NCBI GenBank assembly: GCA_050732695.1
Contig: JBOHRL010000093.1
Location: 6,472-70,471, forward strand
Length of the DNA stretch: 64,000 bases
From: JBFFZF01 sp050732695
GTDB taxonomy: Bacteria > Gemmatimonadota > Gemmatimonadetes > Longimicrobiales > RSA9
Direction of reading: 5' to 3'
Shown one piece after another: positions 48,638 to 57,020 of the stretch (positions within the stretch are counted from its first letter, which is position 1; every line of letters starts with the position of its first letter). The position numbers and the translations under genes are program-made. The notes beneath the pieces were generated by a model. That model saw only the letters and a list, made by a program, of their open reading frames with translations, had not been told where the DNA came from and did not search any database.

Positions 48638-48865
48638 CTATCGACCGCCCTCCCACCCGCCGTTCCTCAACGATGCCACAAACAGCAGCGGTCCCTTTGC
48701 GCCCGGCTCCGGCGGTAGTGCCTGAGTGTCCACCCGCTCGAACCCCGCTCGCCTCGCCATGTCCTCTACCTGGTCCGGCGAGAAACCAAGCCACACGTGC
48801 CCCATGTCCGACCGGTACTCTTCGCGTTCGTGCTCACGCATGTCCACCACGATCAACCGGCCGCC
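48638..48865 (-). pseudogene. C-terminal fragment of ArsR/SAM-methyltransferase
   Basis: Reading from GGRLIVVDM (48865) to the stop at 48638, the sequence REHEREEYRSDMGHVWLGF, AGFERVDTQALPPEPGAKGPLLFVASLRNG is the last 75 residues of the ArsR-methyltransferase fusion family. The same strand at 61271-61939 holds the N-terminal part, which ends at SDSV. Only about 28-30 residues between the pieces are missing. The open frame continues into a decayed sigma-factor gene upstream, which creates a chimeric frame to 49219 that I do not regard as a real protein. Confidence 0.8.
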
Positions 48866-48929
48866 TCGCCTCCGGTTCAACCGGCTCTCCCCCCCCGTCC
48901 TTCTTTGAGGACAGCCCCTCGTCCCGGCG

Positions 48930-49424
48930 ATCCGTTGCAGGGCCGGAAAGGTGCGTAGGAGACGGCGCCCGCACGTGATCTGCTTCTCGACGGCCTTCGG
49001 CGAGATGCTGAGAATCCAGGCAATCTCGGCACGGGTCACGCCAGCGAGCGCAAGCCGCATCACGGATCCACAACGCGGGGGCAATCGGTTAATCGACGAC
49101 CGAACGCAGTCGATCAGCTCGCGTCGTTCCGCCATTTCGTCTGGTTGGAGCAACAATGCCGGGAGATCGGGTGACAAGTCGAGTGGCTCGAGACATTGCC
49201 GCTGCTTGACGAACTCCAACGCCTCATTGCGACCCGCCCGTTCGAAGAACGCCCGTCCCAGCGGTCGCTGCCAGGCTTCAGGGCCCTCACGCCAGAGACA
49301 GACGACCGCGCTCAGTCACATCGTCCGCGTCGTCGTCGCACTCGACGATCCTGCGGGCGGCCCACCAGACCGCTTGCCAATTCCTGGAGTGATGTCCACG
49401 AATTGCGAACGTTCGGATCCCATC
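48930..49424 (-). pseudogene. Frameshifted ECF (FecI-type) sigma factor
   Basis: Region 4 is clear: ELIDCVRSSINRLPPRCGSVMRLALAGVTRAEIAWILSISPKAVEKQI, then GRRLLRTF. Upstream, WQAVWWAARRIVECDDDADDVTE is part of region 2 in another frame, and AVVCLWREGPEAWQRPLGRAFFERAGRNEALEFVKQRQ follows after removal of one base near 49310. The start of region 2 and a start codon are not recoverable, and the 3' end runs without stop into the ArsR fragment. FecI-type factors normally serve a nearby FecR and STN-type receptor; the receptor exists at 50324, FecR does not. Confidence 0.7.
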
Positions 49425-49715
49425 TCAGGGAGGTCCTGCGTTCTCGCGGCTGAGCATCGCTCGCCGCGGGCGTGAACATGCGCGCCGGGATCGCGTGGCA
49501 GGAGTGTTTCGCGAGCGGTGGGCGCGTGTGGTGCGCGATCGAAGACCTGCTGCACGGCACAGGCCGTGCTTTCCCAGCGAACCTACTGAGAAAATCCGCG
49601 AACGGCAAGCCCGCCGCTTAAAGCCTGCGGAAAATCGGCCCATCCAGCCATGGTCAAAAGACAACCGGTGCTTCGAGATTTCGCCTACGGGTGATCAGGG
49701 ATCCTCAACATCTTC

Positions 49716-50000
49716 GGCGCGCCTGAGGAAGGGCTCGCGCGCGTGCGCGAACAGATTGTCGACGATGTGGACGACAGGGATGATGGCGGTGGTCGGCGGG
49801 CGCATGCTGTTCGAGTACGGCGACGTGGACACGCTGAGCTACCTCGCGTCCGTGCGGGAGAGCGTGCTCTCGATGCTGTACGGCATCTAGAGGACCGGGG
49901 CGCGATCGACCTGGACGACACGCCGGACCAGCTCGGCATCGACGACATCGGCGGCCTCACGCCGCCAGCGGCGTACCGGCGCCTTCGGTTACGGCTACCT
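49716..50000 (+). pseudogene. Decayed serine hydrolase (beta-lactamase family), copy 1
   Basis: Pieces in three frames read, in order, PEEGLARVRE, then TTGMMAVVGGRMLFEYGDVDTLSYLASVRESVLSMLYG, then LEDRGAIDLDDTPDQLGIDDIGGLTP, and then a jump to FGYGYL. The family's SxxK active-site box reads S-V-R-E here, so even the intact part would lack the catalytic Lys. The sequence then runs into unrelated DNA at 50001. The last 32 bases match copy 2. Confidence 0.65.
49969..50000 (+). repeat. 32-bp direct repeat, left copy
   Basis: CGGCGTACCGGCGCCTTCGG followed by T and TACGGCTACCT. It matches 55529-55560 at 31 of 32 bases. It encodes GAFGYGYL in the serine-hydrolase frame. Confidence 0.8.
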
Positions 50001-50194
50001 TGATGATCCAACAATCGGTCTCTGTCGCCAGGGCGCGGGCGAAATAGGGGTCCACGACGGCGCTTCCACCTCGGGTCGCGGCCTCGATCCGCGTGCGTCC
50101 GACCGCCGGGAGCCCGCCGTGACTGGCTCGCTGCCGGCGGCGAGGTCCGGATGGGCCGGTCGCAAACCGGTGCAATCCGTAGCAACGCGTTGTT

Positions 50195-50215
50195 TGAGAA
50201 TAAGCCTCATTCTCA
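50195..50215. promoter_or_regulatory. Fur-box-like palindrome before the TonB receptor
   Basis: TGAGAAT, seven bases, then ATTCTCA: perfectly complementary arms in the same 7-7-7 geometry as the classical Fur site (TGATAAT-N7-ATTATCA). It lies 109 bases before the receptor's ATG. Iron-dependent repression is inferred from the match and the receptor type. Confidence 0.68.
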
Positions 50216-50323
50216 TTGACATGCCGACCGGTCACCCCCATCTTGCCCGCGTCGCGGCTCGAACACGCGACGCCGAGCGCCGAACGGCGCCGGCAATGGC
50301 GACCGAAAATTCGAGGAGATACG

Positions 50324-52690
50324 ATGCGAACGCTGGGTTGCGGATCGCGAGTGGGCTCGTTCAAGAGGTTCTTGGCGCTCGCGGCGCTGTTCAGTCTCCT
50401 GCTCCCGGGCTGGTCGGAGCTTTCGGGGCAGGAGCACGCTCGGAACGAGACCTACGTTTTCGACATCCCCGTGATGGTGCTGTCCGACGCGCTCGAGGCG
50501 TTTCGCGGGGTGACGGGGTGGACGGTGAGCGCGGAAGCGGATCTGTTAGTGGAGGACGTGACGACGCGCGGTGTGCGCGGCCGGCTTACGGCCGTGGAGG
50601 CGCTACGCCAGTTGCTTTTCGGCACGGGTCTCGGCATCACGCGGACGGCGGAGGGCGTGGCGAGGCTTGAGCGTCGAGCGTTGGTGTTGCCGAGGATTCG
50701 TGTGGAAGCGGAGGCGGATCGCGGCTACCAGGTCGATGTCACGCGAACCGCGACGCGCACGGAAACGTTGCTTCGTGATGTGCCGCAATCGGTGAGCGTC
50801 GTGACGCATGCGATAATCGCCGACCTCCAGATGTCGAGCATGGCGGATGTGGTCGAATACGTCCCCGGCGTGGCGATGGGTCAAGGCGAAGGCAACCGGG
50901 ATCAGGCGACGCTGCGCGGCAACGGGAGCACGGCGGATTTTTATGTGGATGGCGTGCGTGATGACACGGAGCATTTCCGAGATCTGTACAACGTCGAGCG
51001 TGTCGAGGTGGTCAAGGGTTCGAACGCGCTCGTGTTCGGCCGCGCCGCGGGCGGCGGCGGCATCAACCGCGTGTCGAAGCAGGCGTCGTGGACGCCCGTC
51101 CGTGAGGTTCGGCTTGAGGGCGGCACGCACGAGCACAGGCGCGGCGTGGTGGATGCGGGCGGCGGTTTGAGCGATCAGCTGGCGGCGCGTGTGACCGGCC
51201 TGTACGAGAACTCGAACAGCTACCGTGACGGCTTGAATCTCGAACGCTACGGCGTCACGCCGACCGTGACACTGGCGCTCGGCTCGGGCACGGTCGTTCG
51301 GGCGGCGTACGAGTTCTTCAACGATCACCGGACCGCCGACCGTGGCGTCCCGTCGTTCCACGGTGTGCCGCTCCGCACGGACCCGTCCCGCTTCTTCGGT
51401 GATCCGGACGTGAGTTACGCGGACGCACGCGTGCATGCGGTCAGCGCCACCATCGAGCATCAGATCGGTTCTCGCGTGCTTCTGCGAAACCATACCCGAT
51501 TTGCCGGCTACAGGAAATTCTACCAGAACGTGTTTCCGGGTCCCGTGAACGCTGAAGGCACGGAGGTGAGGATCATCGGCTACAACAACCGGACCTGGCG
51601 AACCAACGTGTTCAACCAGACCGACCTCACGGGCTCGCTACGGACGGGCGGTTTGCGGCACGTGTGGGTGGCCGGCGTAGAGGTGGGCCATCAGTCATCC
51701 GACGCGTTCCGGAACACGGGTTTCTTCCATGACACGCTGACATCGGTCGATGTGCCCGTCACGGCACCCACCACGGTCGGCACGCCCGTCACGTTTCGCC
51801 AGAGCGAGACGGACGCGGATGCCAGGACCACGGCGCTCGTGCTGGCCGGCTGGCTCCAGGATCAGATCGAGATATCGCCCAACGTTCTGGCGATCGCCGG
51901 GGTCCGCATCGACAACTTCGATCTCGGCTACCACAACCATCGCGATGACGCGGACCTCTCGCGCCGTGACGTGATGGTTTCACCGCGCTTCGGGCTGGTG
52001 GTCAAGCCCACGGCGCGGCTCTCCGTGTACGGAAGCTACAGCGTCACGCATCTGCCGAGCTCGGGCAATCAGTTCACGTCTCTGAACGTCACGACCGAAA
52101 CACTCGAGCCGGAGAAGTTCTCGAGCTACGAGGCCGGCGTGAAGTGGGACCCGCAGCCTGGCCTGTCGATCGCCGCCGCGCTCTACCAGCTCGACCGCAC
52201 CAGCACCTCGGCGCCCGATCCGGCCGACCCGACGCACACGATACAAGCCGGAGCGCAGCGCAGCCGAGGCGTCGAGGTGACCGCGACGGGACGGGTGACT
52301 CGGGCTTGGCAGGCGCTGCTGAGCTATGACTTCCAGGAGGTCGAGATTACGGGTCGCACGAGCAGCGCCGATGTGGGCCAGGTGCCGGGGTCGACGCCCC
52401 GGCACACACTCTCGTTCTGGAACCGCTACGAGGTGACCTCGTCTTTCGGGCTAGGCCTCGGCGTCCTGCACCGGGACGAGATGTTCGCCGCGATCGACAA
52501 CACGGTCACCGTACCGGGCTTCACGCGGTTGGATGCTGGCTTGTTCGTTCGCGTGACCGACCGAGCACGCGCGCAGATCAACGTCGAGAACCTGGCCGAT
52601 GAGCGGTACTTCGCGTCCGCTCACAACAACAACAACATCACGCCCGGCTCACCGCGTAGGTTCGTGGCCGCCGCGACCATCGGCTTCTGA
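50324..52690 (+). CDS. TonB-dependent siderophore-type receptor with STN domain
   Basis: A 788-residue outer-membrane receptor. ATG 50324 follows GAGGAG at five bases. A signal peptide (FLALAALFSLLLPGWSELSG) is followed by a short STN signalling domain (YVFDIPVMVLSDALEAFRGVTGW to TRTAEGVARLE, about 45-115), then the plug (LRDVPQSVSVVTHAIIADLQ, VVEYVPGVAMGQGEGNRDQATLRGNG, DFYVDGVRDD, VEVVKGSNALVFGRAAGGGGINR) and a barrel ending ITPGSPRRFVAAATIGF. The plug form fits ferric-siderophore receptors. STN domains normally signal to a FecR/FecI pair; only a broken sigma gene is nearby. The Fur-like box at 50195 supports an iron role. Confidence 0.93.
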   Translation: MRTLGCGSRVGSFKRFLALAALFSLLLPGWSELSGQEHARNETYVFDIPVMVLSDALEAFRGVTGWTVSAEADLLVEDVTTRGVRGRLTAVEALRQLLFGTGLGITRTAEGVARLERRALVLPRIRVEAEADRGYQVDVTRTATRTETLLRDVPQSVSVVTHAIIADLQMSSMADVVEYVPGVAMGQGEGNRDQATLRGNGSTADFYVDGVRDDTEHFRDLYNVERVEVVKGSNALVFGRAAGGGGINRVSKQASWTPVREVRLEGGTHEHRRGVVDAGGGLSDQLAARVTGLYENSNSYRDGLNLERYGVTPTVTLALGSGTVVRAAYEFFNDHRTADRGVPSFHGVPLRTDPSRFFGDPDVSYADARVHAVSATIEHQIGSRVLLRNHTRFAGYRKFYQNVFPGPVNAEGTEVRIIGYNNRTWRTNVFNQTDLTGSLRTGGLRHVWVAGVEVGHQSSDAFRNTGFFHDTLTSVDVPVTAPTTVGTPVTFRQSETDADARTTALVLAGWLQDQIEISPNVLAIAGVRIDNFDLGYHNHRDDADLSRRDVMVSPRFGLVVKPTARLSVYGSYSVTHLPSSGNQFTSLNVTTETLEPEKFSSYEAGVKWDPQPGLSIAAALYQLDRTSTSAPDPADPTHTIQAGAQRSRGVEVTATGRVTRAWQALLSYDFQEVEITGRTSSADVGQVPGSTPRHTLSFWNRYEVTSSFGLGLGVLHRDEMFAAIDNTVTVPGFTRLDAGLFVRVTDRARAQINVENLADERYFASAHNNNNITPGSPRRFVAAATIGF

Positions 52691-52830
52691 CTGTGGGCGG
52701 CCCTGTCGGCGAGACGGTCAGAGGCTTCGGCGCATGGGAGCGGCGTTCACCGGACGCGTGATCGCGGCTCCACCGTCAGACGACGTCCGCGAGTTCCGCG
52801 AGCTTCACGTCGAGCCGAGCGGCGAGTTCG

Positions 52831-53577
52831 TCACCGGGGCGATTGCGGCATGGACACCTGTCCGAAGAAGCGGGCGACGTAGTCGTTGCTCGGCTCGCGG
52901 CGGATGACGTCGGGCGGCGCGATCTGTTGGATCACGCCGTCGCGCAGTACCGCGATGCGGTCGGCCACGGCAAGGGCGTCGCCGGCGTCGTGGAGCACGA
53001 AGATCGCGGTCGTGTTCGTGCGCCGGATAATGTCGCTCAGCTCGTCACGCATCCGGTCCTTCAAGACGACGTCGAGGTTGCTGAACGGTTCGTCGAGCAG
53101 CAGCACGGTCGGCTGTGGCGCGAGTGCGCGGGCGAGTGCGACGCGTTGCTGTTGCCCGCTGGACAGCTCGTGGGGGTAGCGGTCGCCGAGGCCGGCGAGG
53201 CCGACGAGCTCGAGCATGGACCCGGCGCGGTCGCGCTGGTCCGCGCGGCGCAGACGGTGCAGGCCGAAGCGGATGTTGTCGAGCACGCGGAGGTGTGGGA
53301 ACAGCGCGTAGTCCTGAAAGACCATGCCCACGCCTCGCCGCTCGGGTGGCACGGTGCGCCGGCCGTTCGCCATCAACCGGCCGCCGATGTCGACGCGCCC
53401 CGCGGTCGGCGTTTCGAGCCCGGCGATCAGCCGGAGCAGAGTGGTCTTGCCGCAACCGCTCTCGCCGAGCACGGCGAGCACCGCCGCGTGCTCGATGGCC
53501 AGGTCGATGCGATGGACGGCGTCGCGGTCGGCGCGCGGGTAGCGCTTGCTGAGCCCCGTCGTACGCAGGTCGTTCAC
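52831..53577 (-). CDS. Fe(III)-type ABC transporter ATPase, shortened
   Basis: A 248-residue ATPase of the FbpC/SfuC/PotA group: Walker A GESGCGKTTLLRLIAG, Q-loop VFQDYALFPHL, signature LSSGQQQR, Walker B VLLLDEPFSNLD and H-loop FVLHD. Iron ABC ATPases of this type usually have about 100 more residues with a C-terminal regulatory domain; here the frame stops after YVARFFGQVSMPQSPR. The GTG start overlaps the stop of a permease remnant. With no permease or binding protein left, activity is doubtful. Confidence 0.88.
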   Translation of the reverse strand: MNDLRTTGLSKRYPRADRDAVHRIDLAIEHAAVLAVLGESGCGKTTLLRLIAGLETPTAGRVDIGGRLMANGRRTVPPERRGVGMVFQDYALFPHLRVLDNIRFGLHRLRRADQRDRAGSMLELVGLAGLGDRYPHELSSGQQQRVALARALAPQPTVLLLDEPFSNLDVVLKDRMRDELSDIIRRTNTTAIFVLHDAGDALAVADRIAVLRDGVIQQIAPPDVIRREPSNDYVARFFGQVSMPQSPR

Positions 53578-53637
53578 GTCGTGTCGCGTCGAACGAGGAG
53601 CCGGTTCAACACGACGACCGCAGCCGCGCGGCGAGGA
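53574..53637 (-). pseudogene. Stub of an iron ABC permease C-terminus
   Basis: About twenty codons, AAAVVVLNRLLVRRDTT, end with TGA overlapping the ATPase start (GTGA). This is what the last helix and tail of an FbpB/SfuB-type permease look like. At about 53640 the sequence changes to an RND pump on the other strand, so the rest of the permease was lost at that junction. Confidence 0.6.
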
Positions 53638-53639
53638 GC

Positions 53640-55034
53640 TGGCGCGAACGGACGACCTGGCACGCTACTTCGAGGATCGGCTGCGCCGCATGCCCGAGGT
53701 GCTCCAGTTCGTGAGCACCGTGCGTGCGCAGAACGCCAACATCCGCGTGACCTTCCCGGATTCCATCAAGTACACGCAGATCCCCGTCGCCATCAAGGAG
53801 CAGCTGGTACAGTTCAGCCTGCTCTACGGCGGGGCGGAGGTGCAGGTACGGGGCTACGGCCCGTCCTTCTACGGCGGCGGCGGGGGGCAGCGCGCCGAAC
53901 TACTCCATCAAGATCCAGTACAGCTACGAGCAGGTCCGGCTGATCGCGGAGGGGTTGGCAGACAAGCTTAAGCGCTACAGCCGCATCCGCGAAGTGGACA
54001 CGAACTCGGCCGGCAGCTGGTTCCAGCGCGATCGCGCTACCGAGATCGCGCTCGACATCGACCGCGCACGCCTCGCGCTGCACGACATGACCGCCGCCAG
54101 CGTCGTCGCATACGTCCGCGTCACGGTGCGCGGCCCGGGCAGCGGCGGCACCGTACGCGTGGCCGGCGACGAGATGCTGGTCTCGGTGAAGCTCGAGGAC
54201 TACGAGAATATGGACATGCAGCGGATCGAGGAGACGCTGATCCCCGCCGCCACCGGCGAAGCGGTCCGGCTGGGCGACATCGCGACCGTCCGCGAGCGCC
54301 AGGTCCTGAACCAGGTCATCCGCGAGAACCAGCAGTACCAGCGCCTCGTCACCTACGAGTTCCGCGGGCCCAACAAGTTGGGCGATCAAGTGCGCGATGC
54401 CGTCATCGCCGCGACCGGCCTGCCGCCCGGCTACACGATCGAGGAGCGGCAGAGCTACTTCTTCTCGGCCGAGGAGCAGCAGCAGATCTGGGGCGTCATC
54501 ATCGTCTCGATCATCCTCAGCTTCATGGTCACCGCCGCGCTCTTCGAATCGATCAAGCTGCCGCTCTGCGTGCTGCTGACCGTGCCCATGGCGCTCATCG
54601 GCGTCTTCCTCCTGTTCTTCTACACGAACGCGAACTTCACGCGCGAGGCCTACATCGGCGTGATCATGATGGCCGGCATCGTCGTCAACAACGCGATGCT
54701 GCTGGTCGACCACGTCAACCAGCTGCGCCGCAACCACGGCATGGGGCTGAACGATGCCCTGCTGCGCGGCACCATCGAGCGCGTCCGGCCCATCCTGATG
54801 ACGAGTCTGACCACCATCTGCGGCCTGCTGCCGCTCGTGCTGTTCGCCGAGAACGTCAACGCCAACATCTGGAACGCCCTCGGCTTCGCCCTCATCGGCG
54901 GACTCGCCAGCTCGACCATCCTCGTCCTCACCGTGACGCCCTCCCTCTACCTGCTGTTCGAGCGGCGGGGCGAACGCACGCGCCGCGCGCTCGCTGACGT
55001 GCAGGACCGATCCGGCGTGCCTGCTCCAGCCTGA
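53640..55034 (+). pseudogene. RND efflux pump, N-terminal half missing and frameshifted
   Basis: Only the C-terminal portion (about 460 of about 1050 residues) of an AcrB-type inner-membrane pump remains. It begins TDDLARYFEDRLRRMPEVLQFVSTV in mid-porter domain. After GPSFYGGGGG the frame shifts in the G-rich run near 53885 and continues as NYSIKIQYSYEQVRL. The second half is intact, with PPGYTIEERQ, WGVIIVSIILSFMVTAALFE, MAGIVVNNAMLLVDHVN, and RVRPILMTSLTTICGLLPL. It cannot make a working trimer. The left junction abuts the permease stub. Confidence 0.8.
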
Positions 55035-55189
55035 TCCCCGCTCCGTCACCACGACGGCTCAGCGTGCCCCGCCTCCGCGCGAAAGGAGCCGGCCTCTCTC
55101 CGAGGTGGGTGCGCACCGTTGCGCTTGCGCGGGACCGTATTCCCTTCTCCGTTCTCGTCGCTCGTTCCCCAGCCGTGAGGCGACCGCCC

Positions 55190-55849
55190 ATGCCGACACC
55201 CACGGACCTGCGCCGATCCGCCCTGGCGCCGGCGCCGCGCGGACTGCCGCGCCGCGCGCTGTTCGCTGCGACCGTCATCGCCGCCAGCTGCTCGCCTGCG
55301 CGCGTACCGCCGAGGTCAGCACGCCGGTACCCGCCGGCGCCGGTCTACCCGGGAGCGGCGTGCGAGCGGATCGGTGATCCGGAGGCGGCCGGCTGGTTGG
55401 AGGAGGGGCTCGCACGCGTGCGCATGAACTTCTCGACGCGCGACATGGCAGGGGTGACAGATCGTGCCGGAGCACTGGGTCGGTGAGAGCACGAAGCGCT
55501 GACGCCGCGCTCAGAGAACCCGCCGCAACGGCGTACCGGCGCCTTCGGCTACGGCTACCTGTGGTGGATCTTCGACAACCCGGACCTACCGGATGTCTTC
55601 GACGGCGCCTACACGGGACTGGGCGCGGTGGGGCAGCACATCCTGGTCATGCCCGCGCTCGACCTGGTGGTCGCGCACAAGACGCGACCGGGTCAGGGAC
55701 GCGGCGTTTCGCACGGACAGTTCCTCGAGGTCATGGAGCTACTCGTGCAGGCGTACTGCGGCGAGAGCTGCGACGACGTGTCGGCAGCCTTCAGCACGGC
55801 GTCGAAGTCGGCGCGTCCAGGCATGGCTCTGCCCCGCGCTCCAACCTGA
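55190..55849 (+). pseudogene. Decayed serine hydrolase (beta-lactamase family), copy 2
   Basis: Begins with a signal-like segment (ALFAATVIAASCSPA), then PVYPGAACERIGDPEAAGWLEEGLARVR (N-terminal motif), skips to NFSTRDMAG and VPEHWVGEST, and after frameshifts continues FGYGYLWWIFDNPDLPDVF, GAYTGLGAVGQHILVMPALDLVVAHKT and FLEVMELLV to 55849. The SxxK active-site region is deleted. The order of pieces is that of an intact serine hydrolase, so this is one copy with internal deletions. Confidence 0.65.
55529..55560 (+). repeat. 32-bp direct repeat, right copy
   Basis: Matches 49969-50000 at 31 of 32 bases (C instead of T at position 21). The two copies bracket 5.5 kb with the TonB receptor, ABC ATPase and RND remnant. 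Confidence 0.8.
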
Positions 55850-56085
55850 AAACGGGCGGACCCCGGCACGGCCACGACGGGCGGCGCGCCGGAGGCATGC
55901 GTCAAAGGAGCGGGTGGTACGGGGACGCTCGCGACCCGGCCTCCCAAGATGCAATTCCCGGCAAGTCCGCCGGGACGGCGCTCGGCGGCAACGTCATGCC
56001 GCGTACGGCCTCGTGCGGCCGAAGGAGCTCACCGTCACCGCTAAACGCCAGCACCTTGTGCACTTTTTCAAGAAGTGGACTGACG

Positions 56086-56949
56086 CTACGATGTGCATTC
56101 AAGTGCCTCGGGCGATCTGCCACCATAACGCTCCCGGAGATAGTCCACCCAACGCTCCTCCACAATCTGCCAATGCAATCCGAGAGCCGCTTGCACACCG
56201 ATGTAGGCATCCCCGGCCTGCTTCACTTCCGCCAGCAACTTCCCGGTGCCCATTGCGCCGGGCGCGACTTGCTCGAGGAACTCAATGAATGTCGCATACA
56301 GATCGTAGGCAACTCTTGACTTACCGAACTCAAGACGTTCCGGCAGCCGGGCAGCCGCTGGCATCGATGTACGGTCAACCAAAAACCGCACTCGCAAGCG
56401 CAACTGGCCTTCACACGTCACACCTCCAGCTGTCCATTCTGCAATACCCTCCTCAAACCATCTCGGGAGCTTGCCACCATTGAAGTACACGCTAGACGCC
56501 AAGTGGCCGAGCTCATGTCGGATAGTCCGTTCCAGCATCGACCTATCCCACTGCGTCGCATCCTCGAGAGCAATGATAATCAGCCGTTGCGCAGGGACCG
56601 CGGTCGCCGCGGTATGTTCGCTTCTCGCCGCAGCGAGACTGACGGTAATCCTAATTCGGGTCAGTAGATCGGAAGGGAATCCGGGAGTGCGACGGTGGAT
56701 CCTCACGATCGATATTATCTCCGATGCCAAGGCCGAATCAATTGTCGTCTCGGAGGGAAACACAACGCGAATCTCGTCATCACCCACTGCCGATAGTGTG
56801 CTTACAATCCCGTTACGTCGGCACCCGGAATCGAGCAGGCCGGCTTGCAGGCCGACACACACAATAACCACGGTCTTCAGAGGCGTGACGCTGCCCGCGC
56901 GGCTCACCCATTGATGCCCCACCGCGGACATGCGTCGCGGGCAGTTCAC
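56086..56949 (-). CDS. Gluzincin-like metallopeptidase
   Basis: A 287-residue protein. The GTG at 56949 follows AAGGA at six bases; a hydrophobic segment (TVVIVCVGLQAGLLDSGC) near residues 26-43 could be a membrane or lipoprotein signal. The zinc motif RTIRHELGHLASSVYF and the downstream EEGIAEWTAGG supply HExxH plus the distant Glu of a gluzincin, as in peptidase-MA-like enzymes. A helical C-terminal part follows. It lies beside an IS1380-like element on the other strand. The 235 bases between it and the serine-hydrolase remnant hold no recognisable gene. Confidence 0.75.
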   Translation of the reverse strand: MNCPRRMSAVGHQWVSRAGSVTPLKTVVIVCVGLQAGLLDSGCRRNGIVSTLSAVGDDEIRVVFPSETTIDSALASEIISIVRIHRRTPGFPSDLLTRIRITVSLAAARSEHTAATAVPAQRLIIIALEDATQWDRSMLERTIRHELGHLASSVYFNGGKLPRWFEEGIAEWTAGGVTCEGQLRLRVRFLVDRTSMPAAARLPERLEFGKSRVAYDLYATFIEFLEQVAPGAMGTGKLLAEVKQAGDAYIGVQAALGLHWQIVEERWVDYLRERYGGRSPEALECTS

Positions 56950-57020
56950 GTCCCATCCTTGTGAAGGACTATCCGTTTGACTGACATCATCCTCTACACA
57001 GCCCTCGAGTCAGTCTTCAC

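Noticed and set aside
48638..49219. A 193-codon frame that joins a sigma-factor region 4 to a methyltransferase C-terminus
   Set aside because: It begins in mid sigma factor and changes abruptly at 48866; each half belongs to a different broken gene, so it is a chance fusion.
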